A stretch of 64,000 nt of DNA from CAYNHQ01 sp964397255 (GTDB lineage: Bacteria > Bdellovibrionota_G > JALEGL01 > DATDPG01), in the NCBI GenBank assembly GCA_964397255.1, contig CAYNHQ010000002.1, forward strand, positions 310,001-374,000. The letters are read 5' to 3'. Each line of letters starts with the position of its first letter. Within the stretch, counting starts at the first letter, position 1. Shown piece after piece: positions 44,594 through 53,398 of this stretch. A program made the translations under genes and the position numbers. Below the pieces are notes generated by a model. It did not search any database. It was given only the letters and a program-made list of their open reading frames with translations, and was not told the origin of the DNA.

Positions 44594-45523
44594 TTACCTT
44601 TCTCCCCCAAAGCGTTCCTCCACAAGCTCTCGAACCATGCTGACGATTAAAGGATGATTTCCCACCGTTTCCGCTCTCACCATCCGTAAGCCAAGGCGTT
44701 CGGCCTGGCCTTTTGCCTGGATGTCGAGGTCATATAAGACTTCCATATGGTCCGAAACAAAGCCGATCGGGGCGATAATGACATTTTGAACCCCCCCGTG
44801 GAGGGATTTGAGGTGGTCATTGATATCCGGCTCGAGCCAGGGGGTATCCGGAGAACCGCTTCGGCTTTGATAAACCACCTTCCAGGATTGGGGCTGAATG
44901 TTTTGAGCAATTTTTTTGGCGACGAATTGTAATTCTCGAACATAGTCCGATGTTTCTTTCATCGACGTGGGCACACTATGAGCCGTAAAGGCGATATGAA
45001 TGTTTCGCACTTCCTCACCCAATTTCGAAAGCGCTTCTTTCACACGAAGGATATTCGTCCTTAAAAAATTTGAATGATTGTAAAAGCTCTGAATTTTTTC
45101 GATCTCCGGCGCGCCCTCCCCTATCTCGTTTCGGGCACGCTCAAAGTCTTCAAGATACTGTCGGCATCCGGAGTAGGAAGAGTAGGCCGAGGTAGCGTAA
45201 GCTAGAGCGCGCTTTACTCCTTGCGTTCGCATATCGCGGAGCACATCGGGAAAATAAGGTTTCCAATTTCGATTCCCCCAAAAGATGGGAAGATCGATTT
45301 GATGGGTTTTAAATTCTGCCTCAAGCAGGCGTCTGAACTCCCGGTTTTGCTCATTAATGGGGCTCACCCCGTTAAAGATTTCATAATGGTGGGCCACTTC
45401 GTTCCTCCTTTTCGAAGGAACATTCTTTCCCCGAAGGACGTTATCCAAAAAGGGGCCAATATCTTCCATCTTCTCCGGCCCGCCGAAGGAAGCGATAAGA
45501 AGGGCGTCAAATGGAGGTTTCAT
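44594..45523 (-). CDS. hemH: Ferrochelatase
   Basis: Inserts Fe2+ into protoporphyrin IX to form haem. 309 residues, typical bacterial length, with LIASFGGPEKMEDIGPFL at the N-terminus, the YATSAYSSYSGCRQY block, FTAHSVP with the active-site His, and GFVSDHMEVLYDLD. It lies about 37 kb from hemE-hemG, an unlinked arrangement. Divergent from the DUF3015 gene across 117 bp. Confidence 0.96.
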   Translation of the reverse strand: MKPPFDALLIASFGGPEKMEDIGPFLDNVLRGKNVPSKRRNEVAHHYEIFNGVSPINEQNREFRRLLEAEFKTHQIDLPIFWGNRNWKPYFPDVLRDMRTQGVKRALAYATSAYSSYSGCRQYLEDFERARNEIGEGAPEIEKIQSFYNHSNFLRTNILRVKEALSKLGEEVRNIHIAFTAHSVPTSMKETSDYVRELQFVAKKIAQNIQPQSWKVVYQSRSGSPDTPWLEPDINDHLKSLHGGVQNVIIAPIGFVSDHMEVLYDLDIQAKGQAERLGLRMVRAETVGNHPLIVSMVRELVEERFGGER

Positions 45524-45573
45524 GATGTTTCTCCAGGAAGAATTGACCCAGTTCCCATTTTTTATCCACTTTC

Positions 45574-45601
45574 TTGAGTTTCGGTTGGGCGCACGTATAG
45601 T
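45574..45601 (+). promoter_or_regulatory. Promoter of the DUF3015 gene
   Basis: -35 TTGAGT (45574-45579), a 16-bp spacer, -10 TATAGT (45596-45601). The ribosome site GAGGAG lies about 25 bases further on, before the ATG at 45641. It is one of the better conventional promoters in the window. Confidence 0.55.
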
Positions 45602-45640
45602 TCGCTTCGAATTTTTCCAACCTTAAATAGAGGAGAGTGA

Positions 45641-46126
45641 GTGATGAAAAAATTTCTTATGACTTTGAGTGTAGCCGCTCTAGCGACCACAGGAGCCTTG
45701 GCCGCGGATTCTTTGGGAATGAGACAAGGTAAATATGGCATGGGTGGTTGCGGTCTGGGAAGCATGCTTTTTGAGAAGAATACAAAAGTGCATCAAGTCC
45801 TGGCGGCCACTACAAACGGCACCTTCGGTACGACCACCTTCGGAATCACCTCCGGAACATCGAATTGTACGGGCGGTGGCGTGGCAAGAGCAGACAAAGA
45901 GCGAGAAATGTTCGTCGAAGCGAACTTTGAAACCCTCACCACGGAAATGGCGCAGGGAAAAGGTGAAACTCTCGCAGCGTTCGGGAGTTTGCTTGGATGC
46001 ACCGATAGCGCAAAGTTTGGAGCTTTCGCGCAATCAAACTATGCCGGCACCTTCAGCAAGGCTTCCACTCCGGCCGAACTTCTCGGTGTAGTGGAAAATG
46101 AGCTTGGAACAACCTGCCAGCTCTAA
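45641..46126 (+). CDS. DUF3015 family periplasmic protein
   Basis: 161 residues; signal peptide ending ALAAD, then MGGCGLGSMLFEKN and TSNCTGGG with several Cys, and a C-terminal EFVE-type region here reading EMFVEANFETLTTEMAQGKGE. This matches DUF3015 (function unknown, often abundant periplasmic proteins). A clear promoter and ribosome site precede it and a strong terminator follows. Confidence 0.85.
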   Translation: MMKKFLMTLSVAALATTGALAADSLGMRQGKYGMGGCGLGSMLFEKNTKVHQVLAATTNGTFGTTTFGITSGTSNCTGGGVARADKEREMFVEANFETLTTEMAQGKGETLAAFGSLLGCTDSAKFGAFAQSNYAGTFSKASTPAELLGVVENELGTTCQL

Positions 46127-46152
46127 TTTGTTTGAATTGATTTAAGCGAGAA

Positions 46153-46200
46153 AGCCGTGCCCACAAATCGGAAACGATGGAGGGCACGGCTTCTTTTTTT
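46153..46200 (+). terminator. Strong intrinsic terminator overlapping the start of the next gene
   Basis: AGCCGTGCCC (46153-46162) pairs perfectly with GGGCACGGCT (46182-46191) across a 19-nt loop; a run of seven T (46194-46200) follows. It is placed 27 bp after the DUF3015 stop and is the strongest terminator signal in the window. The downstream DUF4105 frame starts with GTG at 46157, inside the left arm. Confidence 0.8.
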
Positions 46201-48034
46201 CTCTTTTCTACTCTTTTCGACCGCGGCCTTTGCCGATTACCTTTCTGAACTTCAAGCACGCGCCGGAGAATTAAAGCTAAGCGAAGATCGTTATTGGTCG
46301 ATTCTCCTCCATTACAAACCCCGATGGTTTGGGGGTGTTAAAAGTGAAAACGACGACCCCACATTTTTCTTCGCCCCCGACGGAAAAACAAATCCGCAAA
46401 GCGAACTTCTTGCAACGCTTGCCGCATTTTTCAGACCCGCCGAGACCGATCTGGAGAAACAGCACGTTCAATGCCGCTTTGTGGCCCGCTATCATTGGTT
46501 GAAGGAAAAACTTTCTTTCGATTCGGCGCGCCTTCCCGAGCAGGCCTGCCCTCGGTATGACGAATGGAAAAAGGGGATTGCTCCCTACGGCCTCTCTCTC
46601 GTTTTCGCGTCGTTTTATGTGAACAACCCTGCATCGATGTTCGGTCATACGATGCTGCGGTTCGAACAAAACCCGGCAGATTTGCGGCCTGAGCTCCTCT
46701 CCTACGCCGCAAATTATGCCGCTACCCTCACCGAAGACATGGGCGCTCTATACGCGATAAAAGGATTGACCGGCGGATACCGAGGAACGTTTTCGCTCTA
46801 CCCCTACTATATTAAGGTTCAAGAGTATTCGAACTATGAGAGCCGGGACTTATGGGAGTATCACCTTACTCTCATCCCCGACCAAACGATTCGAGTCGTT
46901 GAGCATTTGTGGGAGCTTGGACATAGTTATTTCGACTACTATTTCATCGATGAAAATTGTTCCTATCATATTCTTGGATTGATCGAAGCCGGCAATCCCT
47001 CTGTGGATCTTCAATCCAGGTTCTACCTCTTTGTCGCTCCTTCTGACACCGTTAAATATATTTATCGGAAAACACCTTCGGTGGATCACGTCGTCTATCG
47101 CCCCTCTCTCCTGAGCCAATTCCACCAAGAGCTCTCGATTTTACGCCCAAATGAAATCGATCATCTCCATCGACTCATTAAAAAGAAAGAGTCCCTCAAT
47201 GAAGCTCCCTATCAGGACTTATCGAACCCGGAAAAGGCGCGTGTCGCGGACACCGCTATCAAATTTGAAAACCTCAAACACCGAGAGGACCGCTCTTCAA
47301 AATATTACCAACAACTTCTCGCCGACCGAAGTCAATATGGGGTAGTGCCTGATTCCCCCAATCAACCGTTTTCTACGCCGCCTCATCTTGGGCATGAGTC
47401 AACGCTATGGGGATTGGGCGCAGGTGCAGATTCCAATCAGAGCTTCGAAGAGCTTCGTTTTCGTCTGGCCTATCACGACCTTTTGGCGCAGGAGGACGGT
47501 TATCCCCCCAATGCTGAAATCAACCTGCTACGGCTTCGTCTCCGTTTTTATAATGAAGAGAAGGAGGTCGCCGTGGAGGACGGAACGATTGCGAATGTGG
47601 TCTCCCTTTTTCCGATCGATTCATTTTTCGTAAAATCCTCCTGGCAAGCCGGTTTTGGGTTTCATTCGCAAGTGAATTCCGCTTGCGGACGTTGCACAGC
47701 CGCATATGTTCGCGGCGGAGCGGGGTTGGCGTATGGGAATAGAGTCACCGCTTATATTTATGGAAATCTGTATTCCGAGATGGCCCCATGGTCCAATATG
47801 GACTACCGCGTGGGACCTCAGGGAGAAGGGGGATTGGTTTTTCATTTGATGAAGAGATGGGCGTTACGTGGATTTGGATTGTATGACTATTCTCCCATCG
47901 GCGCTCCCACCATTGACTGGCGAGCCGGTGGAGAGAACCGGATTACTCTTGCCCGCAACATTGAGCTTCGCATCGAGGGGAGTAAATTCCAGGAAGGATG
48001 GGAGGCGCTCGGAGCGTTTCAATTTTATTACTAG
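46157..48034 (+). CDS. DUF4105 outer-membrane-associated protein
   Basis: 625 residues. Signal peptide ends AAFAD; a DUF4105 domain (papain-like fold by family relation) covers about 100-330 with NNPASMFGHTMLRFE and DENCSYHILGLIE, and the C-terminal third is beta-rich and ends with aromatic FQFYY, suggesting a barrel. Function unknown. The only in-frame start is GTG 46157, which lies in the terminator hairpin and has a poor ribosome site; expression probably depends on readthrough or on unfolding of the hairpin. Confidence 0.82.
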   Translation: MPTNRKRWRARLLFFSFLLFSTAAFADYLSELQARAGELKLSEDRYWSILLHYKPRWFGGVKSENDDPTFFFAPDGKTNPQSELLATLAAFFRPAETDLEKQHVQCRFVARYHWLKEKLSFDSARLPEQACPRYDEWKKGIAPYGLSLVFASFYVNNPASMFGHTMLRFEQNPADLRPELLSYAANYAATLTEDMGALYAIKGLTGGYRGTFSLYPYYIKVQEYSNYESRDLWEYHLTLIPDQTIRVVEHLWELGHSYFDYYFIDENCSYHILGLIEAGNPSVDLQSRFYLFVAPSDTVKYIYRKTPSVDHVVYRPSLLSQFHQELSILRPNEIDHLHRLIKKKESLNEAPYQDLSNPEKARVADTAIKFENLKHREDRSSKYYQQLLADRSQYGVVPDSPNQPFSTPPHLGHESTLWGLGAGADSNQSFEELRFRLAYHDLLAQEDGYPPNAEINLLRLRLRFYNEEKEVAVEDGTIANVVSLFPIDSFFVKSSWQAGFGFHSQVNSACGRCTAAYVRGGAGLAYGNRVTAYIYGNLYSEMAPWSNMDYRVGPQGEGGLVFHLMKRWALRGFGLYDYSPIGAPTIDWRAGGENRITLARNIELRIEGSKFQEGWEALGAFQFYY

Positions 48035-48873
48035 CGGGACCAATCTTGGGCTGCACCAATCTTTTCTATCAACCGACGCGAGAGGAATATTTTGCCCCTT
48101 CCGAAAAGGTCGGGCTCCATTGCGAAGACATCTCTTTTGAGAGCCTGGATAAGACTTCCCTTCATGGCTGGTGGTTTGCTGCCCAGGGAGACAGGCCCGC
48201 CAAAGGGACCGTTATCCAATTTCATGGCAATGCCGAAAACATGACAAGCCATTTCCTTTCCACCGTTTGGGTGGTCAAGGAAGGGTACAATTTTTTTACG
48301 TTTGATTATCGCGGATACGGCGCATCGAAAGGCTCGCCCTATCCGGCCGGAGTTCACCAGGATGCCTTGGCCGCCATGGAGTTCGTTCGCAAGCGGGTCA
48401 GCAATCAGGACCATTCGGTTATTCTGTATGGACAGAGCTTGGGAGGCGCGATCGCTCTGCGCGCGCTTGAAGATGTTACCAACCGCAATTTCATTCGAGC
48501 GGCGGTGATCGAAAGCTCTTTTCTTTCGTACAAGTCCATGGGCATGGAAGCGCTTTCCCGTTTTTGGCTGACCTGGCCGATCCAATGGATGAGCTTTTTA
48601 CTTGTGACAGATGCCTACAGCCCGAAAAAACAATTCTCGAATCTTGCTGGAATTCCCATTCTTTACATCCATGGCGAAAAAGATCCAATTGTGCCAATCT
48701 CACAGGGGAAAATGCTGTTCGACGCCGCCCCCGAGCCGAAATGTTTTTGGTCGATCGATTCCGATGTCCACGGACATCTCATGAGCGTTGAAAAAGGAAA
48801 ATATCGAAAAGATCTGATCCACTTTTTAGAAACGCAACAGTGCGGAGAAATCACTTCCCCAAAAGGGACTTGA
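47998..48873 (+). CDS. Alpha/beta hydrolase lipoprotein
   Basis: 291 residues with a lipobox-like PILGC (Cys19). Alpha/beta hydrolase fold: oxyanion turn HGNAENMT, DYRGYGAS, nucleophile Ser in YGQSLGG, Asp in GEKDPIV, and His in DVHGHLM. Related to the BEM46/YfhR-like group. Substrate unknown. Overlaps the upstream DUF4105 gene by 37 bp, so the pair is transcribed and probably translated together. Confidence 0.85.
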   Translation: MGGARSVSILLLAGPILGCTNLFYQPTREEYFAPSEKVGLHCEDISFESLDKTSLHGWWFAAQGDRPAKGTVIQFHGNAENMTSHFLSTVWVVKEGYNFFTFDYRGYGASKGSPYPAGVHQDALAAMEFVRKRVSNQDHSVILYGQSLGGAIALRALEDVTNRNFIRAAVIESSFLSYKSMGMEALSRFWLTWPIQWMSFLLVTDAYSPKKQFSNLAGIPILYIHGEKDPIVPISQGKMLFDAAPEPKCFWSIDSDVHGHLMSVEKGKYRKDLIHFLETQQCGEITSPKGT

Positions 48874-49567
48874 TGCCGGAGGTGACACCCTGGGCGGCTT
48901 TTTGGGCGGAGGCGCCGACTTTGTCGAGCTGGATACTTCGTACAATTCCCGATATTAATTCATTAAATATTTTCCCCACAGCTTGGGCGGGGCTGATCCC
49001 GCCTGACTCCGCGCCTAGGTTTTTCATGTGAATTTCCGGGAGGGAAATTTCCGTATCGCTTCCGAATAGCGCCAAACGAACTTTCGCATTTTCGATTTTG
49101 AGATCCTGAATAATCACTTTTTTAGCCGGATTGCTCTTTTCGCTCGTCCCACTCGCCGGGAGTTTTTGCGCGAACGCTTCGACGTTTCTTTGAATCTGTT
49201 TCAAATTACTGTTGGAAAGGGTTCCTTCATACGTAATGGCGGGACTGTCCACGTAGACACTTTGAACGATAATCGTATTTCGAAGAAGAGAGCGGTTCAC
49301 CAGGTTAATGCTCACTTTTTCCACTTTTACAGCGTACTCGGTCTTGTATCCCTTGGGGTTGCCGAGAAAAAATCCCCGAATGCTTCCTCTCCCCGAGAAG
49401 GGAAGGAGACCGACAGAAGAAACCGTTAATTCTGTCTGTGTAATTTGCGGGCCAACGGTTTCAATCGCTTTTTTGACGATCGAGCCGAGATAAAAATAAC
49501 CGACGAGAACAACGACAACAAGAAGTCCGCCAATACCAATGAGGCCGAACTTGAGAAGCCGTTTCAT
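48851..49567 (-). CDS. AsmA-like membrane-anchored protein
   Basis: 238 residues: one N-terminal membrane helix then beta-rich sequence with the AsmA/DUF748-like KAIETVGPQIT.TELTV.SV.L.PFSG. Family members sit in the periplasm and affect outer-membrane lipid transport or assembly; the short length means only the N-terminal part of a typical AsmA protein. Start ATG 49567 (MKRLLKFGL) fits the helix. Separated by 2 bp from the upstream gene in the same direction. Confidence 0.72.
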   Translation of the reverse strand: MKRLLKFGLIGIGGLLVVVVLVGYFYLGSIVKKAIETVGPQITQTELTVSSVGLLPFSGRGSIRGFFLGNPKGYKTEYAVKVEKVSINLVNRSLLRNTIIVQSVYVDSPAITYEGTLSNSNLKQIQRNVEAFAQKLPASGTSEKSNPAKKVIIQDLKIENAKVRLALFGSDTEISLPEIHMKNLGAESGGISPAQAVGKIFNELISGIVRSIQLDKVGASAQKAAQGVTSGIKSLLGK

Positions 49568-49569
49568 AT

Positions 49570-49980
49570 TCAAGGAATCGTTTCGATTTTGGTTCCGAAA
49601 TATTCGGTGTCTCCGAAGCAATTGGTCGGTATGCCCCGGTGCTGGTTGTAGCTGACACGAACTTTTTGTCCGAGAGCCTTATTCATTTGGGCTGCGACCG
49701 CATCGTCTCGAACGGTGAAAATGAATTTCTCAGGCGTGGCCCCGGGCAGCGCCGTCATCGTCAATTCACCCTCCCAAGTCTTACAGATCCATCCTTTTTT
49801 TGAAAACTTGAGAAGATAACCGGCTCTTTCACCTGTCGAAAAACTCCAGTGCAGAACCAGCGCCGTGTAACCCACAAACAAGAGAATCGGAACAATTAGA
49901 ATTCCGACCAGCCATTTCATGGGAGAAAAGGCGGGCTTACTTTCATCGATCGTCACATCATTTTTAGTTGATCCAAACAT
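49570..49980 (-). CDS. Small single-helix membrane protein with periplasmic domain
   Basis: 136 residues: a short cytosolic segment, one helix (WLVGILIVPILLFVGYTALV) and a beta-rich extracytoplasmic part with two Cys (WICKTWEGELT, NCFGDTEYF). Not recognised. I chose ATG 49980 because the longer frame overlaps the barrel gene on the same strand without homology. No ribosome site; a TATATA/TATATG-like -10 sits about 7 bases before the ATG. Confidence 0.65.
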   Translation of the reverse strand: MFGSTKNDVTIDESKPAFSPMKWLVGILIVPILLFVGYTALVLHWSFSTGERAGYLLKFSKKGWICKTWEGELTMTALPGATPEKFIFTVRDDAVAAQMNKALGQKVRVSYNQHRGIPTNCFGDTEYFGTKIETIP

Positions 49981-50027
49981 GGGGGCACATATATACGCCC
50001 CGGCAAAAACGGCAAGCCGCCGGTAGT

Positions 50028-50921
50028 TTAGAGATCGTAGGTAACGCCCGCCATGAAAACGTAGCCTTCCCGATGGTCTCCATTGAGATGTGTAATGGTC
50101 GGAATTTGAATGGAAGCATAGACCAAAAGATCCATCACGGGCTGCCACATAATTCGGGGAGTGCTGTAGGCCAGAAAGCCGCCGGAGTCGGCATCCGCGG
50201 TGCCTCCTTCCATATTTTTTGCGCTCCATCTTGTATCGAAGACAAGCTGGGTGGCCCAATCACGTGTGATCTGGAACTGCCCCGCGAAACTGTTCACCAA
50301 TGACCGCCCTGCCTCAAAGCCTTCCCATCCGGAAGTAGGAAAATACCCGATACCGCTCGCGTAGAAAGACCAGGGATATCGGTAATGACCATACCAAACC
50401 CCACCCGCCGGAACCCAGGCTCCCGTGCCGGATTGCGCTTCGATTGCAAGTGAATTTCCCGCACTATCCGTCTTTTCGCTGGCCGTCGGCATTTGTAGAG
50501 AGCCGATCAATCCGACAAGATGTCTTCCGTCCCTAAGGCGATCAGGGAAGAGAAATACTTTTGTCAGAAGGCGGATATCGCCGATCCCGAACGTATCTTG
50601 TTCCGGGCTCCCCATCTCCGAGAATTTTTTTGAAACCAGCGGAAGTGTAAGCCCAAAGAGAACAGGGCGGACCGGCGCATAGAGACCTCCCAACTCCCAT
50701 CGCCCCTCCCGGAGATCGGAGGAGTTCACACCTGAGACACCAAAATCTTCCGTTCGGTAACGAAATTCAGAAAAAAGGCGAAATCGCCCCTGAAAGGGTT
50801 TCTCATCGCCCGCGAGCGTAAGTGTCGGGTCGCCGCAACCGCAGGTTGAGCAAGCCTCCGCTTCCCGCTCAGCCATAGACAGTATCGCTAGGAGAGCAAT
50901 CGTCCAATGAATCAATCTCAT
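50028..50921 (-). CDS. Outer-membrane barrel with N-terminal CSTCGCG motif
   Basis: 297 residues: signal peptide, then ACSTCGCGDPTLTL directly after the cleavage region, followed by a barrel-like sequence (paired short strands, ending VFMAGVTYDL). The Cys-rich head could bind metal or form disulfides; I do not know a tested function. The start overlaps the pirin stop by 4 bp, so the two are an operon. Confidence 0.7.
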   Translation of the reverse strand: MRLIHWTIALLAILSMAEREAEACSTCGCGDPTLTLAGDEKPFQGRFRLFSEFRYRTEDFGVSGVNSSDLREGRWELGGLYAPVRPVLFGLTLPLVSKKFSEMGSPEQDTFGIGDIRLLTKVFLFPDRLRDGRHLVGLIGSLQMPTASEKTDSAGNSLAIEAQSGTGAWVPAGGVWYGHYRYPWSFYASGIGYFPTSGWEGFEAGRSLVNSFAGQFQITRDWATQLVFDTRWSAKNMEGGTADADSGGFLAYSTPRIMWQPVMDLLVYASIQIPTITHLNGDHREGYVFMAGVTYDL

Positions 50922-51619
50922 TTCAGATCGAAGAGAAGAATTTCATTCATGGCATCTTGGCCGACAATTTCGATCCCTTTTTCCTTTTCTATCGATGCGC
51001 CATCTCCCGCGGCCAATGACTCTCCGTTGATCTCGACCTTTCCTTTCGCGACCTGAAGCCAACCCGCTCTTCCGCTTTGAAACGTGTGATTCACGCTTTC
51101 CTTTTTCGCGAGAAGGGATGCGTAGAGAGATATGTCCTGGCGGATCTGGATCGAACCGTCGCGCCCATCGGAAGAAACCACCAAACAAAGATTTCGTTTT
51201 TTGTCTTTTTCAGAAAAATTCTTTTGGCCATAGGTTGGTTCATAATTCGACCGATCGGGATAGATCCAAATCTGAAGGAGATGAACCTTCTTTTGGTCCG
51301 AAGGATTAAACTCGCTATGGGTGACCCCCGTTCCCGCGCTCATATATTGAACCTCTCCCGGCTGAATCACCGAGCCGTTCCCCATACTGTCCTTGTGTTG
51401 GAGGGCCCCTTCAAGAACATAGGTAATAATTTCCATGTCGCGGTGAGGATGGGTTCCGAAACCCTTTCCCGGCTCGACCCAGTCTTCGTTGATCACACGC
51501 AGGCTTCGGAATCCTTCAAATTTCGGGTCGTGATAGTCAGCAAAGGAAAATGTATGAAATGTTTTGAGCCACCCGTGATCAAAGTGACCCCGCTCATTTG
51601 ATTTTCGGACCGTAATCAT
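50918..51619 (-). CDS. Pirin family cupin protein
   Basis: 233 residues with the pirin N-terminal cupin block GWLKTFHTFSFADYHDPKFEGF, metal-site HPHRDMEIITYVLEG and the later histidine-rich region (GTGVTHSEFNPSD). Bacterial pirins include quercetinases and redox sensors. First gene of a pair with the CSTCGCG barrel. A TATATA-type element (about 51647-51653) and an AAGGAG ribosome site precede it. Confidence 0.92.
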   Translation of the reverse strand: MITVRKSNERGHFDHGWLKTFHTFSFADYHDPKFEGFRSLRVINEDWVEPGKGFGTHPHRDMEIITYVLEGALQHKDSMGNGSVIQPGEVQYMSAGTGVTHSEFNPSDQKKVHLLQIWIYPDRSNYEPTYGQKNFSEKDKKRNLCLVVSSDGRDGSIQIRQDISLYASLLAKKESVNHTFQSGRAGWLQVAKGKVEINGESLAAGDGASIEKEKGIEIVGQDAMNEILLFDLK

Positions 51620-51666
51620 GAAGTTCTCCTTTCTTATCTGGGGCCGGTATATATTCTTCCCCTCTT

Positions 51667-52335
51667 GTGATCAACCCCCTCGACGTCCATTCCATTTTCT
51701 TCACCGTCATCGATTACCCGATGAGTTATCTCGAGTTCTTCGGAACGATTTTCAATCTTTGGGCGGTGTGGCTAACCACGCGGCGTAGCATCTGGGGGTG
51801 GCCCATTGGTTTGGTAGGTGTGGTCCTCTATGCCTTTCTGTTTTATCAAATCCAATTTTACTCCGACCTCATCGAGCAGCTCTATTATGTAGCGACCGGG
51901 CTTTTCGGCTGGTGGGCCTGGCTTCATCCCCCGACCGCCGCGCACGCCGACGAAAAGAGGGAACTTCGCGTCGGCCAACTCACTCTTCGGACTAACATTC
52001 TGGTGAATTCCGTCACATTCGCGATTTCACTCCTTTGGGGATTCGGTATGACGAAAATCGATCGCTACCTTCCGATTCTCTTTCCTGAACCAGCATCATT
52101 TCCATATTTAGACGCCATTACAACGGTCTTTAGCTTTCTCGCACAGTGGCTCATGGCGAAAAAGAAGATCGAGTGCTGGATCCTCTGGATCGCCGTCGAT
52201 TTTATTGGAGTCGGCGTGTATTGGGCAAAAGGTATTAAATTTGTTGCTCTGGAGTTTGTTCTCTTTCTTGTTCTAGCCGTCATGGGATATCTCAATTGGA
52301 AAAAAGAGCTTCGAAGATATGAACGGATAGATTAA
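51667..52335 (+). CDS. pnuC: Nicotinamide riboside transporter PnuC
   Basis: 222 residues, seven helices, with the conserved NLWAVWLTTRRSIWGWPIGLVGV, FYSDLIEQLYYVATGLFGWWAWLHP and the LDAITTVFSFLAQWLMAKKKIECWILWIAVD segment. It imports nicotinamide riboside; the matching kinase is encoded at 53399, beyond a reverse-strand toxin-type module. Its stop overlaps the AbiEii stop by 4 bp. Confidence 0.93.
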   Translation: MINPLDVHSIFFTVIDYPMSYLEFFGTIFNLWAVWLTTRRSIWGWPIGLVGVVLYAFLFYQIQFYSDLIEQLYYVATGLFGWWAWLHPPTAAHADEKRELRVGQLTLRTNILVNSVTFAISLLWGFGMTKIDRYLPILFPEPASFPYLDAITTVFSFLAQWLMAKKKIECWILWIAVDFIGVGVYWAKGIKFVALEFVLFLVLAVMGYLNWKKELRRYERID

Positions 52336-52955
52336 CGGATAAATTCCTTGGCGGCCTGCTCTAAATCTCTTCGAATTTTCTTCCAACTAATTCGTTGAAG
52401 CATCACCGGCATCGGACTCGACTCGGACTCTTCGAAATAAACCAAGCTTTTTAACAAATGCGCTCGATTGTATTCACGCCCCTCGAACTTTCTTTCCACA
52501 CACCGAAAAATGCTTTCTAAATTCCATCCTGCGGCAAGTAGAGCGTGAAGATCAACAAAGTCCTTTTTTTGACCTCGCTGGCTCAAGGCAATGATTTTCA
52601 TCGCAGCGATATCGTCAAGCGACGCAATCGAAATCCCTTCAAATAGCATAGGTTCTTTTAGTAGTGGATATGGATAATTGAAGTAGGAAATTTTTACGTC
52701 CGATAGTACCCCGACGAAAGTATCTTCGGTTTGTATTTGGACGTCGAGCCGCCCCAGCTTTGCGAGCTCAGAAACAAGCTTCTCTGTATTGAACTTTTTC
52801 GGATGAAAAAAATCGAAGTCGATGGATTCGCGATGTTCTAATTGAAGCGCGAGGGCGGTGCCTCCCGCCAAATAAAAGGGCTTTGAAAATGGATTAACGC
52901 CAGCGAGTTTCGCCCAAAGCATCTGTTGCTTCTTCGGCAGAATTTTTAGATTCAT
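52332..52955 (-). CDS. AbiEii-like nucleotidyltransferase toxin
   Basis: 207 residues. Core FYLAGGTALALQLEHRESID followed by DFF is the AbiEii/AbiGii nucleotidyltransferase signature, with the GG...DxD-type arrangement. Members act as toxins in type IV-like abortive infection modules. The start is ATG 52955 because GAGGAG lies just before it. It overlaps the upstream HTH gene by 62 bp, so it depends on that gene for translation. Confidence 0.88.
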   Translation of the reverse strand: MNLKILPKKQQMLWAKLAGVNPFSKPFYLAGGTALALQLEHRESIDFDFFHPKKFNTEKLVSELAKLGRLDVQIQTEDTFVGVLSDVKISYFNYPYPLLKEPMLFEGISIASLDDIAAMKIIALSQRGQKKDFVDLHALLAAGWNLESIFRCVERKFEGREYNRAHLLKSLVYFEESESSPMPVMLQRISWKKIRRDLEQAAKEFIR

Positions 52956-53382
52956 CTCTCTCCTCATCTGTAAAGAGCATCTTTCTCCAGAAATGATACG
53001 ACCGAGGGGAGAGTACTTTTTCCCCTCGTCTTTCTAAAAATTTTTTCAATTCATTCTCCGTCGCCATTGAAAAAATCCAGCGGATTTCAGGAAGGTCTCC
53101 TAACTCCAGGATCCTTTCGATTACGAGAGGATTCGTTTTTTCTAATTTTGAGGAATCAACATCCCAAAATAGATGTTGCATGAACGAAGGAACGCCCCGC
53201 GTCGGACCAGAAAAAGCCGTCGGGTTTGAGCGAAGAGCACGCTCGGAGATTCGCAGGGTACGACCGAAGCGAACCGACTCAATCTCATTTCGGGCGCATT
53301 TGCGATAAACCGTTTGTGGATGTAGGCCAAGCAATCGAGCTGCCTCCCGAACGGTCATAAAATGCTCGTTTCTTTTATACAT
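52894..53382 (-). CDS. HTH-domain antitoxin/regulator (excisionase-like)
   Basis: 162 residues. An N-terminal MerR/excisionase-type helix-turn-helix (MTVREAARLLGLHPQTVYR, then RFGRTLRI for the wing) is followed by a helical segment with no clear family. It is the likely regulator or antitoxin of the AbiEii gene. The first ATG is 53382; ATG 53358, just before the helix-turn-helix, is a possible alternative. TATAAT is 9 bases from the first ATG, so transcription may be leaderless. Confidence 0.85.
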   Translation of the reverse strand: MYKRNEHFMTVREAARLLGLHPQTVYRKCARNEIESVRFGRTLRISERALRSNPTAFSGPTRGVPSFMQHLFWDVDSSKLEKTNPLVIERILELGDLPEIRWIFSMATENELKKFLERRGEKVLSPRSYHFWRKMLFTDEERDESKNSAEEATDALGETRWR

Positions 53383-53398
53383 TTTTATACGATTATAT
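53359..53398. promoter_or_regulatory. Compact divergent promoter of the toxin module and nicotinamide riboside kinase
   Basis: The gap holds TTTTATAC and TTTATAC direct repeats and an AT-rich TATATA segment; on the minus strand TATAAT is at about 53392-53397. -10-like boxes face both ways and their sites overlap, so binding of the HTH protein here would affect the kinase gene too. Confidence 0.45.

Noticed and set aside
52308..52345. Short AACGGATA direct repeat around the pnuC stop as an attachment site
   Set aside because: Only 8 bp, and no matching copy near 53390, so there is no sign of element ends.
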